Shown one piece after another: positions 1 through 14,200 of a DNA stretch of 64,000 bases; the stretch's first letter is position 1, and every line of letters begins with the position of its first letter. Position numbers and translations under genes: made by a program. Location of the stretch: contig NC_045139.1 of assembly GCF_008831285.2 (NCBI RefSeq), positions 23,292,412 through 23,356,411 of the forward strand, read 5' to 3'. The notes under the pieces were generated by a model. That model searched no databases. It was not told the DNA's origin and was given only the letters and a program-made list of their open reading frames with translations. This stretch comes from Nymphaea colorata. Taxonomy: Eukaryota; Streptophyta; Magnoliopsida; Nymphaeales; Nymphaeaceae.

Positions 1-3000
1 CAGACGTTGTTTCTTGAACCTAACAAACAATCTCTCTTTTGGGAAACCTTTTCTATTCCATCTATCAGAATCGTCATAACTTTACTGTTTGTTGAATTTT
101 TACGCTTTCGTAGTTGTAACTGGTAGAGAGAGAGAGAGAGAGAGTGTGTGTGTGTAACTGTTAACCATTCTAGATTCAGCCAGAAGCAGATTTTATATGT
201 ATTTAGTAGTTAATTCGACTTGTATGTTAGCAACTTAGCATTATGGATGGCAAGTGAACAGCTTGAGCAGTTGTTTCCATCTAACTTTTGTGATAAACTG
301 TCAATAAATGGAGAATAGCAGAGATGGAAATGAGTGGGAATTAAGCTGGATCAAGTCTTTTCCATGTCTGCTTTACAAGATCTAACCATAGGATGCAAAT
401 TCACTCAAATATGGTTTCTGAATTTAATCCACTTATTGAAATTTCTAGCCCACCATGTGCTGGCTCTTTTCTTTTCTTTTTTTCTTTGATAAGGTGGGAT
501 TGCTAGATTTGCAGAGGACTCAAGCTTAAGCTTGACCTGAGGTTTACCAAGTCTAACTTAACTGGAACTAAAGATTCTGAACTAATCAGATCTGGTTTGA
601 CTCAAACTGATAAATCTCTAAATCTGGTGCATGTTCTTTAATGACATATTCTTAAATTAACATCACTCGTGCCTCGTGGAGATCAAACAAGAAATGTTTT
701 CTGCCCAATGAACCAAATAACTTATTCTGGTTTTTAAAGGTGACCTGTGTGAACAGACTCGCCTGATAGGTTGCTGCACCTGCATTGTGCTGTGTGTGTG
801 CAGGTGCAGCAAGAAAGAGCCTCAACCGCATCGGGTGCAATAAGTTGTACCTGGACAATTTTGGCTAACATCCAATGCAGATCCACTGTGGGTCAATTCT
901 GAATCTGACATGTTCAGATATGGTAATGTGCACGTCTGATTTTTGTCCAAAAGACAGACTCGGTCAGCACTGATGAAGTCTGTTTTTGTCCTATTTTTGT
1001 TAAAAAATATTAACAGGGGTTTAGGTATAGAATTGCCCCTTCCCTAGCGAATTGCTCCCTCCTCTCCCTCTCTACCTATGGCCATCCTTACTGTTGCCCA
1101 GCTGGTAGCTCTCTGGAAACGTATAACTGTTGACAACCAGGTTAGACAGCTTCTCTGTCTGCAGCTTTGGTCATTCATTGCTACTTTGCTTCTGCTTTCA
1201 ATCTAAATGGACCATATATAAGTGAATGCTTTTATAGTTCATGTAGCCTGTTGGAAGCTCATCTGAGCGTGTATTTTTCATAAAAAATCATGCTTGCAAA
1301 TATGATTTTTCATTCATGTAGTTCTAAACTATGTGTTAATGTCATAGCTACATGGTAAATGCTTAAATTCATTGTCATGCTAAATCTGTATTTTCTGACA
1401 ACCTAAAAACATTCCAAAATTTTGTTTCTTTGGCTACATTTTGCGGTAGAATAATTTGAGCAAGTTCTGCATGGTTTAAATACGTTGCATTCCAAAAAGT
1501 AAGGTGTCAACTTGACCCACTTGCTATGACCACTGTAAAGGCCATAGGCATTGTATTTGGTGCCTGGAACGAAGGCCCTACATGATTGAAAACACTATAA
1601 GTAGTGAGAACCTCCAGTTCCGCCAAGGTGTGTCATAGAATCAGTCTGGGGAGTGATGTGTGCGCTGCTTTGCTTTTCATGTGTCAACAATCCACATGAT
1701 GCTAGAGTGACTGACTCATCATATGATATACTGGTCTGCCTGATATAGGTGTTTCACTTCGACTTTTTTGGGATAGTATCTATTTGCCATGCATGTAATC
1801 TATTGTAAGTTCCACTGCAATGCATAAAACATTGCTTGGAGGGACTAACTCCATGGAGAATGGAGGATGAAAGAAGAAAAGAATGATCTTGTTTGCAGTT
1901 TGTATAGCAGCTGATTAGATGTTGAGCCATCACTTGAATAGGCAATCTAATCAAAGAGGTTATCAGAAGAGCAAGTCCAATCAGGAGTAACCCATATATA
2001 AATGAAACATAGAGGATAAGATGAGCAGGCTTGAATGATGTAGGGTTATTTATTCTTTTGTAAACCTGGTGTCCAACCTCCCCTGGTTGTTGTCATAAGG
2101 TTGTTCTTGCCATTAATTCTCCCTGGTTGCTGTCATAAGGTTGTTGTTGCATTGATTAGCTAGGCTCATTGGATGTCACATCCAACCCCATCTTTTGTAA
2201 TGTTGGGCTTCATAGGAATTTACTGAAGTTCTGTTGCTTCCATCTATGTTTTGGATTTTTCTAGTGATATGCATTGATGTTGATGGTTAACATGCTGATT
2301 CCATGTGCAAAATTATCCTTCCACCGAATCTGTCATAGGAATTACTGTGAGATTTTTTTTCCCTTCTCAAAGAAAAGTGGAGAAACCAGGTGTTTGTGTT
2401 TCAGAAAGAGGAGGGAAAGACAAGGGAAAGAGGGAGAGGAAGGGGGTGGGAAGAATCATGTCAAGTTGTGGGGAGATGGATGGGGGTGAGTTTATGGGGA
2501 CTACATGGATAGAACTGATGAGTGATGACATGCATAAAGGAGGGCTAAAGGACCTCTTATTTTTTAATGGACGCTTGTTAGTCAGACTGTCAGAGCCAAA
2601 TGTTCTAGTGGAAATCTCTGCCACTATAGCATGAAATGAACTTGTGAGATGTATCAAAATGTATTAGGTCTGATATGATTGTGTTCCCACGTTGAGAATG
2701 AGTTTAAGATTCCCTACTTAAGAAGAAAATCCATCCGTTTAGGTAATCTTTACACCATGTTAAGTTGTATTACTCTCTCTCTCTCTCTCCCCCTCTCTCT
2801 TTCTCTCTCTTCCCCCTTTTTATGAAAGAAAACTCCAGCTTATATGCATTTTTGATTACTAACGGTAAGTGTTAACCTTAAGACACCTGGATGTTAAACC
2901 TGGCGTCTGGATTCATACAAACGAGAGTGCTGCCTCTTACAAACAAGAGTGCTGCCTGATCTATTATCGTAGTACGTAGTTTGTGGACCATATGACCCTA

Positions 3001-3352
3001 CTGTCAGACAGTTCTCATTTTGATGATTTATGCACTAATATTGACCTAACTGTATGGATGTCTATTTCCTGATTTACTATTCATATTAATAGGTCTATTT
3101 GCCTTCAGCGTGCCATGAGATTTAAATTTTGATATTTGCAGCAGCTCATAGTTCATGAATATAAAAGTGACTTAACAATGGCTCAAGGAATCATGGGGAC
3201 TTATTTTTATTATACTAAAATAATAAATAAACTATGTTAAGTGCGTTTGAGTAGTTGGTTTCACTTTTGATAGTGAAAGACGTGTATACATTTTCACATT
3301 TGATTTCTCTGACTGACTCAATATTTCATTCCTGTTGATCTGACATTTCCAG
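1..3352. other. Upstream or intronic stretch, no firmly supported exon
   Basis: AT-rich DNA left of the first convincing exon at 3353. Because that exon opens with a phase-0 splice acceptor, at least part of this stretch must be intron of the same plus-strand gene. Visible content: a (GA)n/(TG)n microsatellite near 126-155, a (CT)n tract near 2773-2815, and a tandem duplication of about 47 bp near 2075-2160 (shared motif GGTTGYTGTCATAAGGTTGT). A possible first coding exon at 1078-1140 is listed separately. I see no other conserved coding signal. Confidence 0.5.
1078..1140 (+). CDS. Candidate first coding exon of the Ser/Lys-rich gene
   Basis: An ATG at 1078, after a CT-rich leader-like stretch, opens 21 codons (MAILTVAQLVALWKRITVDN plus Q) ending at a plausible donor CAG|GTTAGA. 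The exon ends in phase 0, and the next convincing exon (3353) begins in phase 0, so the two could join in frame across a 2.2-kb intron. Phase agreement alone has a one-in-three chance, and I do not recognise the peptide. Other exons may lie between, or the real start may be left of the window. Confidence 0.2.
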
Positions 3353-3904
3353 CGTTCAAGAAAATCCTCCGAATCAAGTTCTTCCAGTTCATCATCTGAG
3401 ACTTCTGGTAGTGATGATGAGGATGACAAGAGGGAATCGAAGAGAAGAAAATCAAAATCTAAGAAGTCAAGTAAGGAGAAGAGACACAAATCAAGAAGCA
3501 AGCGTCCTGTCAATGATGATAAAGCAGATGGTCCTGTGCCGCTCTCGAAATTCTTTAATGCTGTACAGAGTGGGTAAGTGTAGTATGAGCTCTTGTCAAG
3601 TCCACACACCTCTCTCTCTCTCTCTCTCTATCTTGTAGTCTTGGAGATTTGAAGCCGGCGCTCAGAGGAAGTTCCACAATCATGTTGTACACTTCTAATG
3701 TCGATTAGCCATGAAAAGCTTATGTTGCAACTCACATAAACTTAGCGAGTTCGATTAATTTCTCAACATGCTTCCTTAATAACAAGGTTGAATTGACCTT
3801 GCTGCTTTTTCTCCTACTGTACTATCTTCAGTTTGTTTCTATCTTTCAGTCTCCCTGTTCTTGGAAAGACCGACCATGTTTGGCAGACGAACGCCATTGA
3901 TTAG
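3353..3904 (+). CDS. Ser/Lys/Arg-rich nuclear-type protein, 3' exons
   Basis: Two joined exons, 3353-3573 and 3850-3904. The first follows acceptor TTTCCAG and encodes an acidic Ser run (SSESSSSSSS), a GSDDEDD patch and a basic KRRKSKSKKSSKEKRHKSRS block, then ends GPVPLSKFFNAVQS. The donor GG|GTAAGT at 3574 is excellent; reading through would stop at once (TAA at 3575). Splicing to the acceptor at 3849 completes a Gly codon and continues LPVLGKTDHVWQTNAID before TAG at 3902-3904. The 91 visible residues look like a splicing-associated or nucleolar low-complexity protein, with several likely nuclear-localisation clusters and many Ser phosphosite candidates. I do not recognise the family. The N-terminus is missing or lies in a distant exon such as 1078-1140. 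The gene converges on OEP37. Confidence 0.75.
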
Positions 3905-6900
3905 CATAATCAGGTGCCGGTAAGGCAGGTTTTGAAGAAGAAGCCAGAATATATGCTGCTTCCAACCACTGGAACTTTTTTGGTCCTGCATACTCATATG
4001 GTGGTTCTCTTTGTTATTATTCTATTAAACTAAAAAACGTCCGGGTGGCTGAATACTGATTGATTATTGTGCAAAAATTAGTGTTGATCTAGCGAAATTT
4101 TCCTTCAATCTCAACTGATATCATTACTTGGTCTGGTTCACTTTGCTAAAAGTACTTCAATATATTAAAAACTTGACATTAACTTGGGATTATAGTTCTG
4201 TTGGGACTTTTTTGCTTTATAAAATGAGATAAAGATCACTCTTTCAATTTATGCTCGAAATTAAGATTTTGATTGGGGTAGTTTTTCCTGGGGACCTTGT
4301 GGCTAATGCTTAGCCTTGCGCAGAGGGTAGTGCTAGTGCCCATGGGATTTGGACGTTGAATACCTTCTTTACAACCAAAGACAGTCTACTGCCCCAACTC
4401 CCTTGGGGCTTTTCATTAGTAAAACTTCTACACCAATTCTTTGTGCAAGAACATGGTTATAACAGTTTGTAACAGAAAATTAAAATCCTGTGATCAAAAC
4501 AATCAGCTGGATATAAGTTACATTGCATCACAAAAAAAATGTGTAGAGCAATACCTTGGAAGTTCGATCAGAGTCACAAGGATAAACTCCATCAAGAATG
4601 ATTGTTCAGACGCTTTCCATATATACAATGAAGAATAATGCACATCTAATGAAGATATCTAAAGAACACCACCAGGTCTCCACAATCCTCATAGACCATG
4701 ACAGCCATATGCAATTCCATAGCATATTTCAAAACTAACCAAGCATTTACATGATTTGGGCCTAGTGCAGCATCTTAGTATATGCCTGTAGCATAATTTT
4801 ATCATCTTTTGTCATCCACGTGCATGCATCAAGTATTTATGTCAAACAAAAACATTAAAATGGCATTTTACCACAGTAAGGCTCGTGCACATGCTGTGTT
4901 TCAAACATAAGAATATCAACCACTTCCATTTTTGCATATACTAACAACTGCATTTATCCACGAAGATGGCCAAAACACAGACTTAATCGTAGTCATTTCA
5001 GACATCCAGCATATCAAGTCCAAATCACAAAGTTCTCATGCTAATTTGATGCAAATACGTTGCGTCAGAGCTTGAAGTGCTCTTGGTGTAAGATCAAACA
5101 TTATAATTTAATTTTTGTAGTTGGACCATTACAACATATTTTAAGCAAAACAAGATCATAGACAAAGAAAAATAGTATGTACTAAGGAACATCTAGAGCA
5201 ATAGTGTATGTAAACCACGTTAACACAAATCCGCTTGATCTATAATTTCGCTTTGGCTTTGTTGGCATGCCATCCAAATGAACTTAACCCAGAGTAGCAT
5301 GGTTTTGTACATGGGTCCAGGGATTCTGTTGTCTAAATCATCGGTTGTCCAGCGCTCTTCAGCCAGACTGGGTTTTTCTTTTTCAATGCTATTATGCGGG
5401 TGGATCCAAAATATCTAATTTATTTGCATAAAAACATTCATCGACGCTCGATATATAGATCAAATTTTATCTGAAATTTAAAGACAGTGTTCCACAATAT
5501 TCGAAAATAGGGATGGTGATAGAAACATATCCATCACATTCAATTTTGGCCAATTTTTTCCTCACACGTATAGCTTTGAGTGTACCAACTTCATTTATGC
5601 AGCTGGATTTTCTGAAAACTGTAGGTGATGGCCCCAAAGGGGTATAGTTTAGCTGGTTGACCTGGCGGGCTGGAGAAAGTCTGAGAGTTACTCCTCTAAA
5701 CTACAAAGGGTGAATGCCTGACAGGTATACTGTTTTCTGAAGGAGGGGCTTTGGCCTCTTCTGTGTGCTGCCTCAGAAATCAGTAGGTGATGGCAGTGCA
5801 CAGCCAGAGTGCCCACGAATGGCCTTCCATATTGTACTTCAATCAAGTTGGGTGCAATCAGTATCGATAAGCCAAGGGGTTCATCTGCATAGCCCTGATA
5901 GCTTTGATTCCAACAAACTAAAACTAATTCATATATGTGTGCAACACATGCCATAACTTCAAGAACAATTATACCCACAAGACTCTACATGTGAGAAATC
6001 AAACCAACCCTAATGATCGTTATCATGTTCTTGCTGTAAAAGCCCTCCAACAACAAACTGGTGCCTGTCAGGGTGCTTCAACGCGATTAACATCTTAGAT
6101 CAAGAAACAACATACCACCTATGCATTGTGGACGCCAAGTGAGAAAGTCACGCTTGTCACATATATTTGAAATCACATCACAAGGCATGCATGAGGTAAT
6201 TCTTGGCATGTATTTGTCCACCTTAGTAGAAATTTAAGAACAAATATCACATGGTAATCTAGCCCCTACAATAATTGTGCACGTTAATGAATTCAACTTA
6301 GGAGTTATATAGGAATCGTCAATCATGCGTCCGACACTCCAATGCCTTATGAAGAAGCTATTCTAAAATCTAACCGTTATGTGGATGCGAAATAATCCAT
6401 AGGATTGAAAAACCCCATGAACAATGGATATAAAAATTAGATTTCATAAAGTTCTAAATTTGATGGTATTAGCTTTCTTGGCCGATCATAAAATCTTATC
6501 AGGCAGTTTCTGTCTAAGATTTTTTTTATTAATATAGTTTCATATAATTGTATCCATGCATATAGTTAGATATGTGGAAATAATTTTAAAACACGGTATA
6601 TAATTTTAAAATACATTTGATATATATATATATATACATTATTAATATAGTTCAATATATTTGTATCCTTATATATAGTTAGATATGTGGAAATAATTTT
6701 GAACACTGGGTACATAATTTTAAAATACATGAAATATATAACCATTCATATGAAATAGATAGAGGTTAAAAAATAAAATAAAAAGAAAAAGATGATCAAC
6801 ATTTGTGTCATCAACATTAGTTGACCGTAGTTTCGGCTGGGTGACTCTAGATGACCAATGTCATTATTCCCAAAATCATCATTCACTCACTTTATTATGT

Positions 6901-7548
6901 TCACTTCATGTCTTTCTCACTTTATTATGTTCACTTCATGTCCTTCTCAAGGAAAGAGACAGGGTGTTGGGCACCCATTATCTCTTTTTCCTTTTTTCTC
7001 AACCCCATTCCCATTACGTAGAAGTCCCTAAGAAAGGTCTATCATAGTTTTAAAACGACTATTACATGTCTATCCTATAAAGACCCTATCCTATAAAGAC
7101 CAGAAGATAGTGCACCTTCATCTTGGTGACACACCTCAATCCTATAAAGACCAGAAGAATAACACTTACGGGAGTTGATCAGTTGAACCGAAGAAGGTGA
7201 TTCTAGAAACAACCGACGTACATGTGGCGAGCGCGGTCTGTAAACTGGTTAGACACAGAACACCTCAACATTAGAGGCCGGACAAGAAAATAACAAAACC
7301 ATCAAATCAGAACTAACTTATTTGCAGCACTATCTGCAAATCGCATTTATAATTCGTGGCCAGTTGTTGACTTCATATTAGTGAAATCAGCGCCAGGAGA
7401 TGAACGTCTTGATCCCAGCTAAAATGAAACAACATGAGGAAAAAAAAAGCAAATGTACATTAACTAAAATCTCTAAAATTCAGAGACAGATGTACACAAA
7501 AGCTAGAATTGTAGGACAACAAAAATAACACCGCCGATAGCGCCGTCG
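3905..7548. other. Intergenic region between convergent genes
   Basis: This 3.6-kb AT-rich spacer lies between the 3' ends of the Ser/Lys-rich gene and OEP37. It should contain both 3' untranslated regions. I see no conserved coding exon. It holds a SINE-like head near 5635, a short (TA)n near 6620-6637, a direct repeat inside 6530-6740 (a segment resembling GTTAGATATGTGGAAATAAT twice), and a segment near 6790-6860 that resembles one end of the (TA)n-associated foldback family seen at 28884. Confidence 0.5.
5635..5700 (+). repeat. Possible tRNA-derived SINE head
   Basis: The segment reads GGGGTATAGTTTAGCTGG followed by TTGACCTGGCGGGCTGG and AGAAAGTCTGAGAGTTACTCC. The spacing and wording resemble the pol III A box (TRGYNNAGYNGG) and a degraded B box of plant tRNA-related SINEs, which typically read ...TAGCTCAGTTGGTTG...GTCTTGAGTTCGAATCC. 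No full cloverleaf can be drawn, so this is not a tRNA gene. The 3' end and target duplications are not clear. Confidence 0.4.
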
Positions 7549-8179
7549 TCACAAATCCCACCTCTTCTTCAACCTGAACAAGAGTGCCGTTGCATGAATA
7601 TTGTCTTGTGGAACTTGAAGCATCAACTGAAGTTTGACCTTCATAGGAGCCCCCTTTGCTCCTTCATCCTCTTTGCCAACCTGAAGTTTAAATACACGCA
7701 AGAAGAAAACATAAAAACGGAATTAATGTTCATCTGTATCATGAGGCTGCACATAAAGACAGTAAAAACACAGAAATATATAACATAGATGAAATTAGTG
7801 CCAAAACAAAGCGGAATAAGACAAAAGATTTAGCCATATAAATGAATCCCCAAGAATCTGAAAGGAGAAAATGACAGAACTACATATTTCACATACTGTG
7901 CTCACATAAAACAAATCTGGAAAGATTGAGATATCAATTCAATCATGTTGGATGCTAGATGCTGGTAGATGGTAGGTGGATATGAATAATCTCAGCTCTT
8001 AATCTTTTTTTAAATCGAGGGTTGAAATAAAAACAAAGAGAAAAAGGTGATGCAGCACTTATGCCACGATGGATCAGATGGCTCTCAAGAGTGAGCTGGG
8101 TGACTCTGAATAGCTAGAGTCACCATTCTCTCTCTCGTTATATATATAACATGTGTGTGTGTATAAATAAATAAATAAA

Positions 8180-8215
<36 letters not shown>

Positions 8216-11200
8216 CACTTCCGTGTGTAAAAAATAAATTACAACATATATAAGTCTGCTAGGCACAGAACACCCTAGACCAACTACGCAGGCTTCACAC
8301 GTGGATCATTCTTATACTGATTTGTGGGGGCTAATGGCCATCAGGTCCTCGTACAAATACGCAACTAATGCAAACTTAGACATTGATACTGGGTCTGGGT
8401 CTCAACATGGTCCACTCAGTTGCTCAATCTTTATGTACATCCTGGACATACTCCTGATTACAAAATTTTGTGGAAAAGAATTATAAGGATAGCACAAAAT
8501 ACATGAACCAGCCAGATGTGGACCATGTCAGGTCCAAAATGGATGAACATTCAAGCTCAGCCTGATTTCAATTGACTTGCACATGGTAACAAAGAAAATG
8601 TATCAAAATGTGCGTTGATATATGCTGGCATGAGTCTGCATATATGTATCTTATTGTCCATAACACCACCACGATTATACTTAATCTAGAAGATCAAAAG
8701 GATAATAAATATTTGTTTCTCAAGATAATTAACTGTCAGGAAAATAATAGATGAACTACATTTGAGAGAATTTGAAATCCACGGATTTCAGATTCTGAGT
8801 TTGATAGAGTTGTGGATTTCTCAGCAGATCCCAGGTCGGACCTGAGATTCACAGCTATCAAACACAACCTTAGGGAATTTACAGTGGTCAAAAAATTAGC
8901 AATTTCGACATGCACGTATTTTATTAGACTTTAACAATGTTCAATTCTACATATCAGCTACAGGCTACTAACACAATAATAAATGAGGGAGATTGGCAAG
9001 AACTTGGAAAAGAGGGAATGGGCTAACGTTTACTGTTGTTAACTGTTACAGCCATCAGAAAGGAGGAAGAAAGAATTCTGATTAACTGACCTAATCTCAA
9101 GAATAAAAGAGATTAGGGCTGACAGCACAAGTTTACAATGTAAGTCCAAACAAAACATGGAAATATTAAAGACGTGCTCTAACTTTCTAATATTATAAAA
9201 AGTCTCTTAACGACTACAGACTTTCAACATTAACACAAATATGCTTCACAAGCCTTGCATGTATGACATCAAAATAAGGATGTGTACGCAATAACCTCAT
9301 GGTTTCTTATAACATATTCCAAGGGACTGCACTTGAAAAAGATCCTCACATATTTCAAGGTAAAGCTACAATTAAGAGGTAAGCATCCACAACCAACTAC
9401 ATTTTTGACAATAGCTTTTATTAATGTTTGCTTCTCCATAATAACTGTAGGCCATAAACATATAAAGCAAGTTGAAGGAGGGAATAGTGTTTAGCCCATG
9501 AAGAAAAGAGGCATCACAGACATTGAATGGAAGTGCTAACTATTCTCATTTCTAAGTTTTAACCGTAGTCACAAATATCCCCAACACATTGAAAATGCAA
9601 CACCACTGGAAAAAACAAAAAAGGGGTAAATGAGAAAAAATGGAAAAATCATATGCTGAAAATATCGCCAAAAGGAACTTATCATGTTATATTACTGTTA
9701 GTCATTGTTACAATCATTCTCTCCACTAAACTTTTCAAAAAACTGAAATAGATGTATCTTGGATTTTTAGACATGTTTCTTACTCTCTCTTCCTCCTTTT
9801 TCTCCAAAAGATGCCTGATGCAGCGGAGGGTAAAGATTACTAAAGAAGTAAGAAAAAAAAGGGAGGGAGAAAGAAAAGAAGGAAAGGAAGGAAGAAGGGA
9901 AGAAAAAAAAGAAAAAGAAAAGAAAAGCTGAAAGTAAGGAAGGAAGAAATAAAGACAGAAAGGAAAGAAAAAAAGAGAAGAAAAACATTGGACAAATAAA
10001 GGATCGAGGAACGAAAGAAAGGAGGAAAATAAAGAAATAAAGGAAGACAGAATGAAAGGGAAAAGGAAAAGTTAATAAGAGAAGGAAAGGAAGAAGGAAA
10101 AACGAAAGGAAATTTCTTAGGACTTACTAAGACTTTCAAATCTTTTGAAGTTTCCTGAGTTATTGTAGCCTGTAGGGAAAAAACACTTTTTGAAATTCCC
10201 TAGGAAGACCCTCCTGAGAAGTTCTCAAGTACAATATTTATGATTTCAGTATTACTTTTGATGACTTAAGTTTCAGAAGCCAGTAAGAACCTGGTCCTAT
10301 CATAGACCACACGGGGAAATGGCACTTGAAAAAAGAAAAAAAAACATGCTTCAGGAGAAAGATAGTTAAGAGGAATGACGTACCCATAGAGAAGCCCAAC
10401 CAAGACGGACTTCTGAATCATAACCAGCCTTAACCTTGAAATCATTGCCAAAAGTATGCTTGTAAACAGCATTCCAATAACTCGAATTAAAGTTGTAGAT
10501 ATAACTGCCAAAGGAAACAAAGTTAGCATCATTCAACAACTTTCATCTTGTTATTGAAAATGTAATCAAGAACGTTAGGTTCAGGTCATAATTTACATGC
10601 TTGATCAACAACCATACAAGTAAATAATTTGATCGAATGCTTTCTTCAACATCATTGTATGACTGCAAGAAAAGCACTTGATGAAGTAGAATTCATTCCC
10701 CATTAAACCATCAAACCATGTGAAAAAAAAAAATCACAATTTCTCAAACGTAACTCCAATTCAATCTCATGAAAATGTGACCTGCTAACATTCTCCTGAA
10801 CCATCTCAGGCCACAAAAAAAAAAAAAAATCAGGTAGATACAACATAAACAATGAATAACAGTTCATTTTCTCAAGTAATAAAATTATACACCTCAATTT
10901 GTCTGATGGACCAAAGCGACGCTTAAAGGCAAAGGACAGCACATTAGAAGGCAAAGACAAACTTGGAATGAATGTCACTTGTTCATCCTGCAATTTAATG
11001 TGAATATAACATAATTAAACTAAATAAAACTCAAACAGATTATCTATTAGTGGGCACATATAATGAACCAATTACCTTGTACGAGTATCTTAAGTTCAAG
11101 TCTTCGTCCTTAAATTGGGCAGTGCAAACCCCATTCAAGATATTGTTTTTTAATACCCCGCTAACAGATAATGCTCGCTTGACCTCATCTACTTCTTTTT

Positions 11201-14200
11201 CTTCTAATAGAATTTCTCCATGTGGAAATCTCAGGGAAGCTCTTGGCTAAAATAAAGATGAGGTGATGGCATATCATTTGCTATTCTTTTATCCAGTTCA
11301 AAATGCACCACACATACAAAGTAAATAAAAAATAACCTCCATGTAGTAAGCTACCTACCAAACCAGCAAAAGGAACAGGAGATCCCAGCTCTACTTTATA
11401 AGAAGGATCAGGCATAGTCGCAACCAACTTAATGTCTCCTTGTCTTGACTGAAATTTAAATGAAGTCCAACAATGAAAACTAAGAACATATAGGTGGCAA
11501 AAGAATGTGGAATAAGATGCTACGTGACAGAAACCGTCAGTGTTCCATGTGGAACAATAGGAAATATAAAACATACTTTGTGGCTGATACATGATAAGGG
11601 AGCCACGTGCAACAGACTGTCAGTTTTTGCTAGAGTAACCTTCACCTGCCTCCTTAAGTTTATTCAATAAAGAGGGTTGGAGGCATTTTTTGTGTTGGGA
11701 GGAATGTGTGCGTGTCATCACCATTTGTTAGACAACATGTCCATGGTAGATTTTTATGCAAATGCTCAAATCTTTTTTGTCAAGCTTTAACAAGAACTAA
11801 GCCATTCATTTCACACCTGCCCAGGAAACACACAGCATAAACAAGGACTAAATCTAATGCATGAAATCAACTGATAGAACAAAACAGTTATTCGATAACC
11901 AATAAAAAATATCCTTTTCTTTTACCTAATGACCTAACAAAATTCCATTTCAGATGATGATCAAGCCGTCTCAACCAATTTTAAATTGTTTTACACAAAT
12001 CCAACCATACCTGTGGATGGGAATGTCCAAACCCACAAGATCCAAGGAAAAATCATGAAAATCCTATGTCATACGGGTGCAGCTGTGGTGTGTGTATCTA
12101 CACTGTCGCATATTGGAGGAGGAGAGAGACATCAGAGAGAAAGAAAGAGAGATCCAAGTGAGGGCAACTTTTACCTTTTTCCATTTCAAAATTGTTTTTT
12201 CTTTGTTTTTTATTTAAAATAGGACAAAAAATGGACTAGATCAAACAATGTTGTTTGTTTATTTTTTAACTAAAAAAAGTTCAATGGAAGATGAACTCGA
12301 TCAAAGTTTACTGAGTCCACATTCTGCACAAGCATGGCCTCATGCATACCCAAGCTCTATGTAACATGGATGCTCTAAAATAGGGGACACACCCAGATCA
12401 ACATGACACAGGTTAGGGTGCAGTATCAGTGCATGGACGATGCAGTTAATGTGAGTCAGCTATACAGCCTATTATTGCCCAAAATAGGGGTGTACCCAGG
12501 TTATGTCAATCTGAGTAAGCCATACAGCCTATTATTGCCCGTGTCATGCGATACATACTGTATATGTTTGAGAAAACTATATGATATGCCTACCATACAC
12601 AACGTGCATTATGGGGTCAATATCGTACGGTACGGGCAATACACCTCCCATATCTTACAATCCAGGAGAAAACAAAAAAAAAAGTGTCTCGAGCACCCTT
12701 TTTCGTGGTTCTTTTTAAAGCAACTCCTCTCTCCCTCTTTTTAAATATCTCTAAGAGCTGTGAGAAGGGCAGGTTTTGCTACTTTTGTAGAAAAATCGAC
12801 CATTTGTACGAGAAATCATCGATATAATCTAAAACACTTTTAAATTGAAGTTTAACCTTTATGTATGCTTATTATGTTATTCTGAATATCTAATTTCTCA
12901 TTTCTGAATGTGTTGATGATATATTATGACAAAAATATAAGCATTCACATTAGTGATAAATCTTCAATAGGAGTTGTCAATGCATGGGGACAGTTGCAAT
13001 AGATCCCTTAAAGTTGAAAGTTTCTTACTACTTCCTATTACCCAGAGAATTCAAGAAAAGCACCATTTTCATATAAAATGTAGCAACTTGCTTTTCAATA
13101 TTTGAGAAGAATTACCTAAACTAAGAAAAGGAGATTTATGAATAAATTGAATAAACAAGAGGGCGATCTTTCTGTTCAAGCAACACCAAACATTGAAATA
13201 TTACATCTTAATGTGCATACTTGAGGTATTTTTCCATAAGTCTATGAAGAAAAGAGCACAACGAGAAAGTACATATGCACCAGTGCGCACCTTGTTCTGG
13301 TGATACTTGAATAAGAAATTACTACCCAAATCACTGCAAGAGATGACAGACTTGTTATCATTATGAATACACGACAGAGAGAAGAACTTTGTTGAACACC
13401 TTATACGAAAATATTTTGTCTCCCCGAGCTGTACCCTCTGAAATGCAAACCATTTTAAAAAAATGGGCGTATGTCATTCTATTGCAATCAGCAGTACCTA
13501 CAACTCCTAACATACTTGGGAATCATGCAGTCGAGACATACACAGATGAGGAAACTAGGTAGGCACTAGCCAACGTAAAATATAATTTTCCACCAGCCTT
13601 CACAAGCGGGAGCATATTGAATTTCCTCGACCTTTGAAGGCATTCTCGCACATCATATTCGCAGGAATTTAATTCCTGTAAATTGGCCCATCAGCAGATA
13701 CACCATAACAAAGGAGACTCTTGTGTGCAAAGAAGAAGGTAATAATAATAAAAGAGACACGGACGGGTATTTCTTGACCAGGAAGAGTTGGATTCAGCAA
13801 GGGACAGACACACGGGGGCCAACATCTCGATGGTGGCTCTAAACAATAAGCGCAATAGTGAAGGTTCAATGTATAGTAAACACGGGCCTCAGGTAGTTTC
13901 TGAGAACAGCAACATCGGTCTTACTACACCCACATTTTAAGTGAATGATCAGCTTTCATGCAGTGAGATCACATTACGCGTAAATTCTCCCTATTTCTTC
14001 CCTCCCTTCTTTCTTTGGGCGACAAGACCATGATAAGTCAAGGAAAAGGAAAACATCATTTAAACGAATGGATCCAAACAACGTTTTGGATTACATGATA
14101 AACGCAGTGATTTGATAGGGATCGTCTCAACTAAAATGAAACAGCTATCGACAGATGCAGTACCCAACTGATGACCATAAGTTTCATACCTTGACATCGT

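Noticed and set aside
9767-10139. Phe/Ser-rich minus-strand open frames
   Set aside because: Products of the polypurine tract; pure composition artefact.
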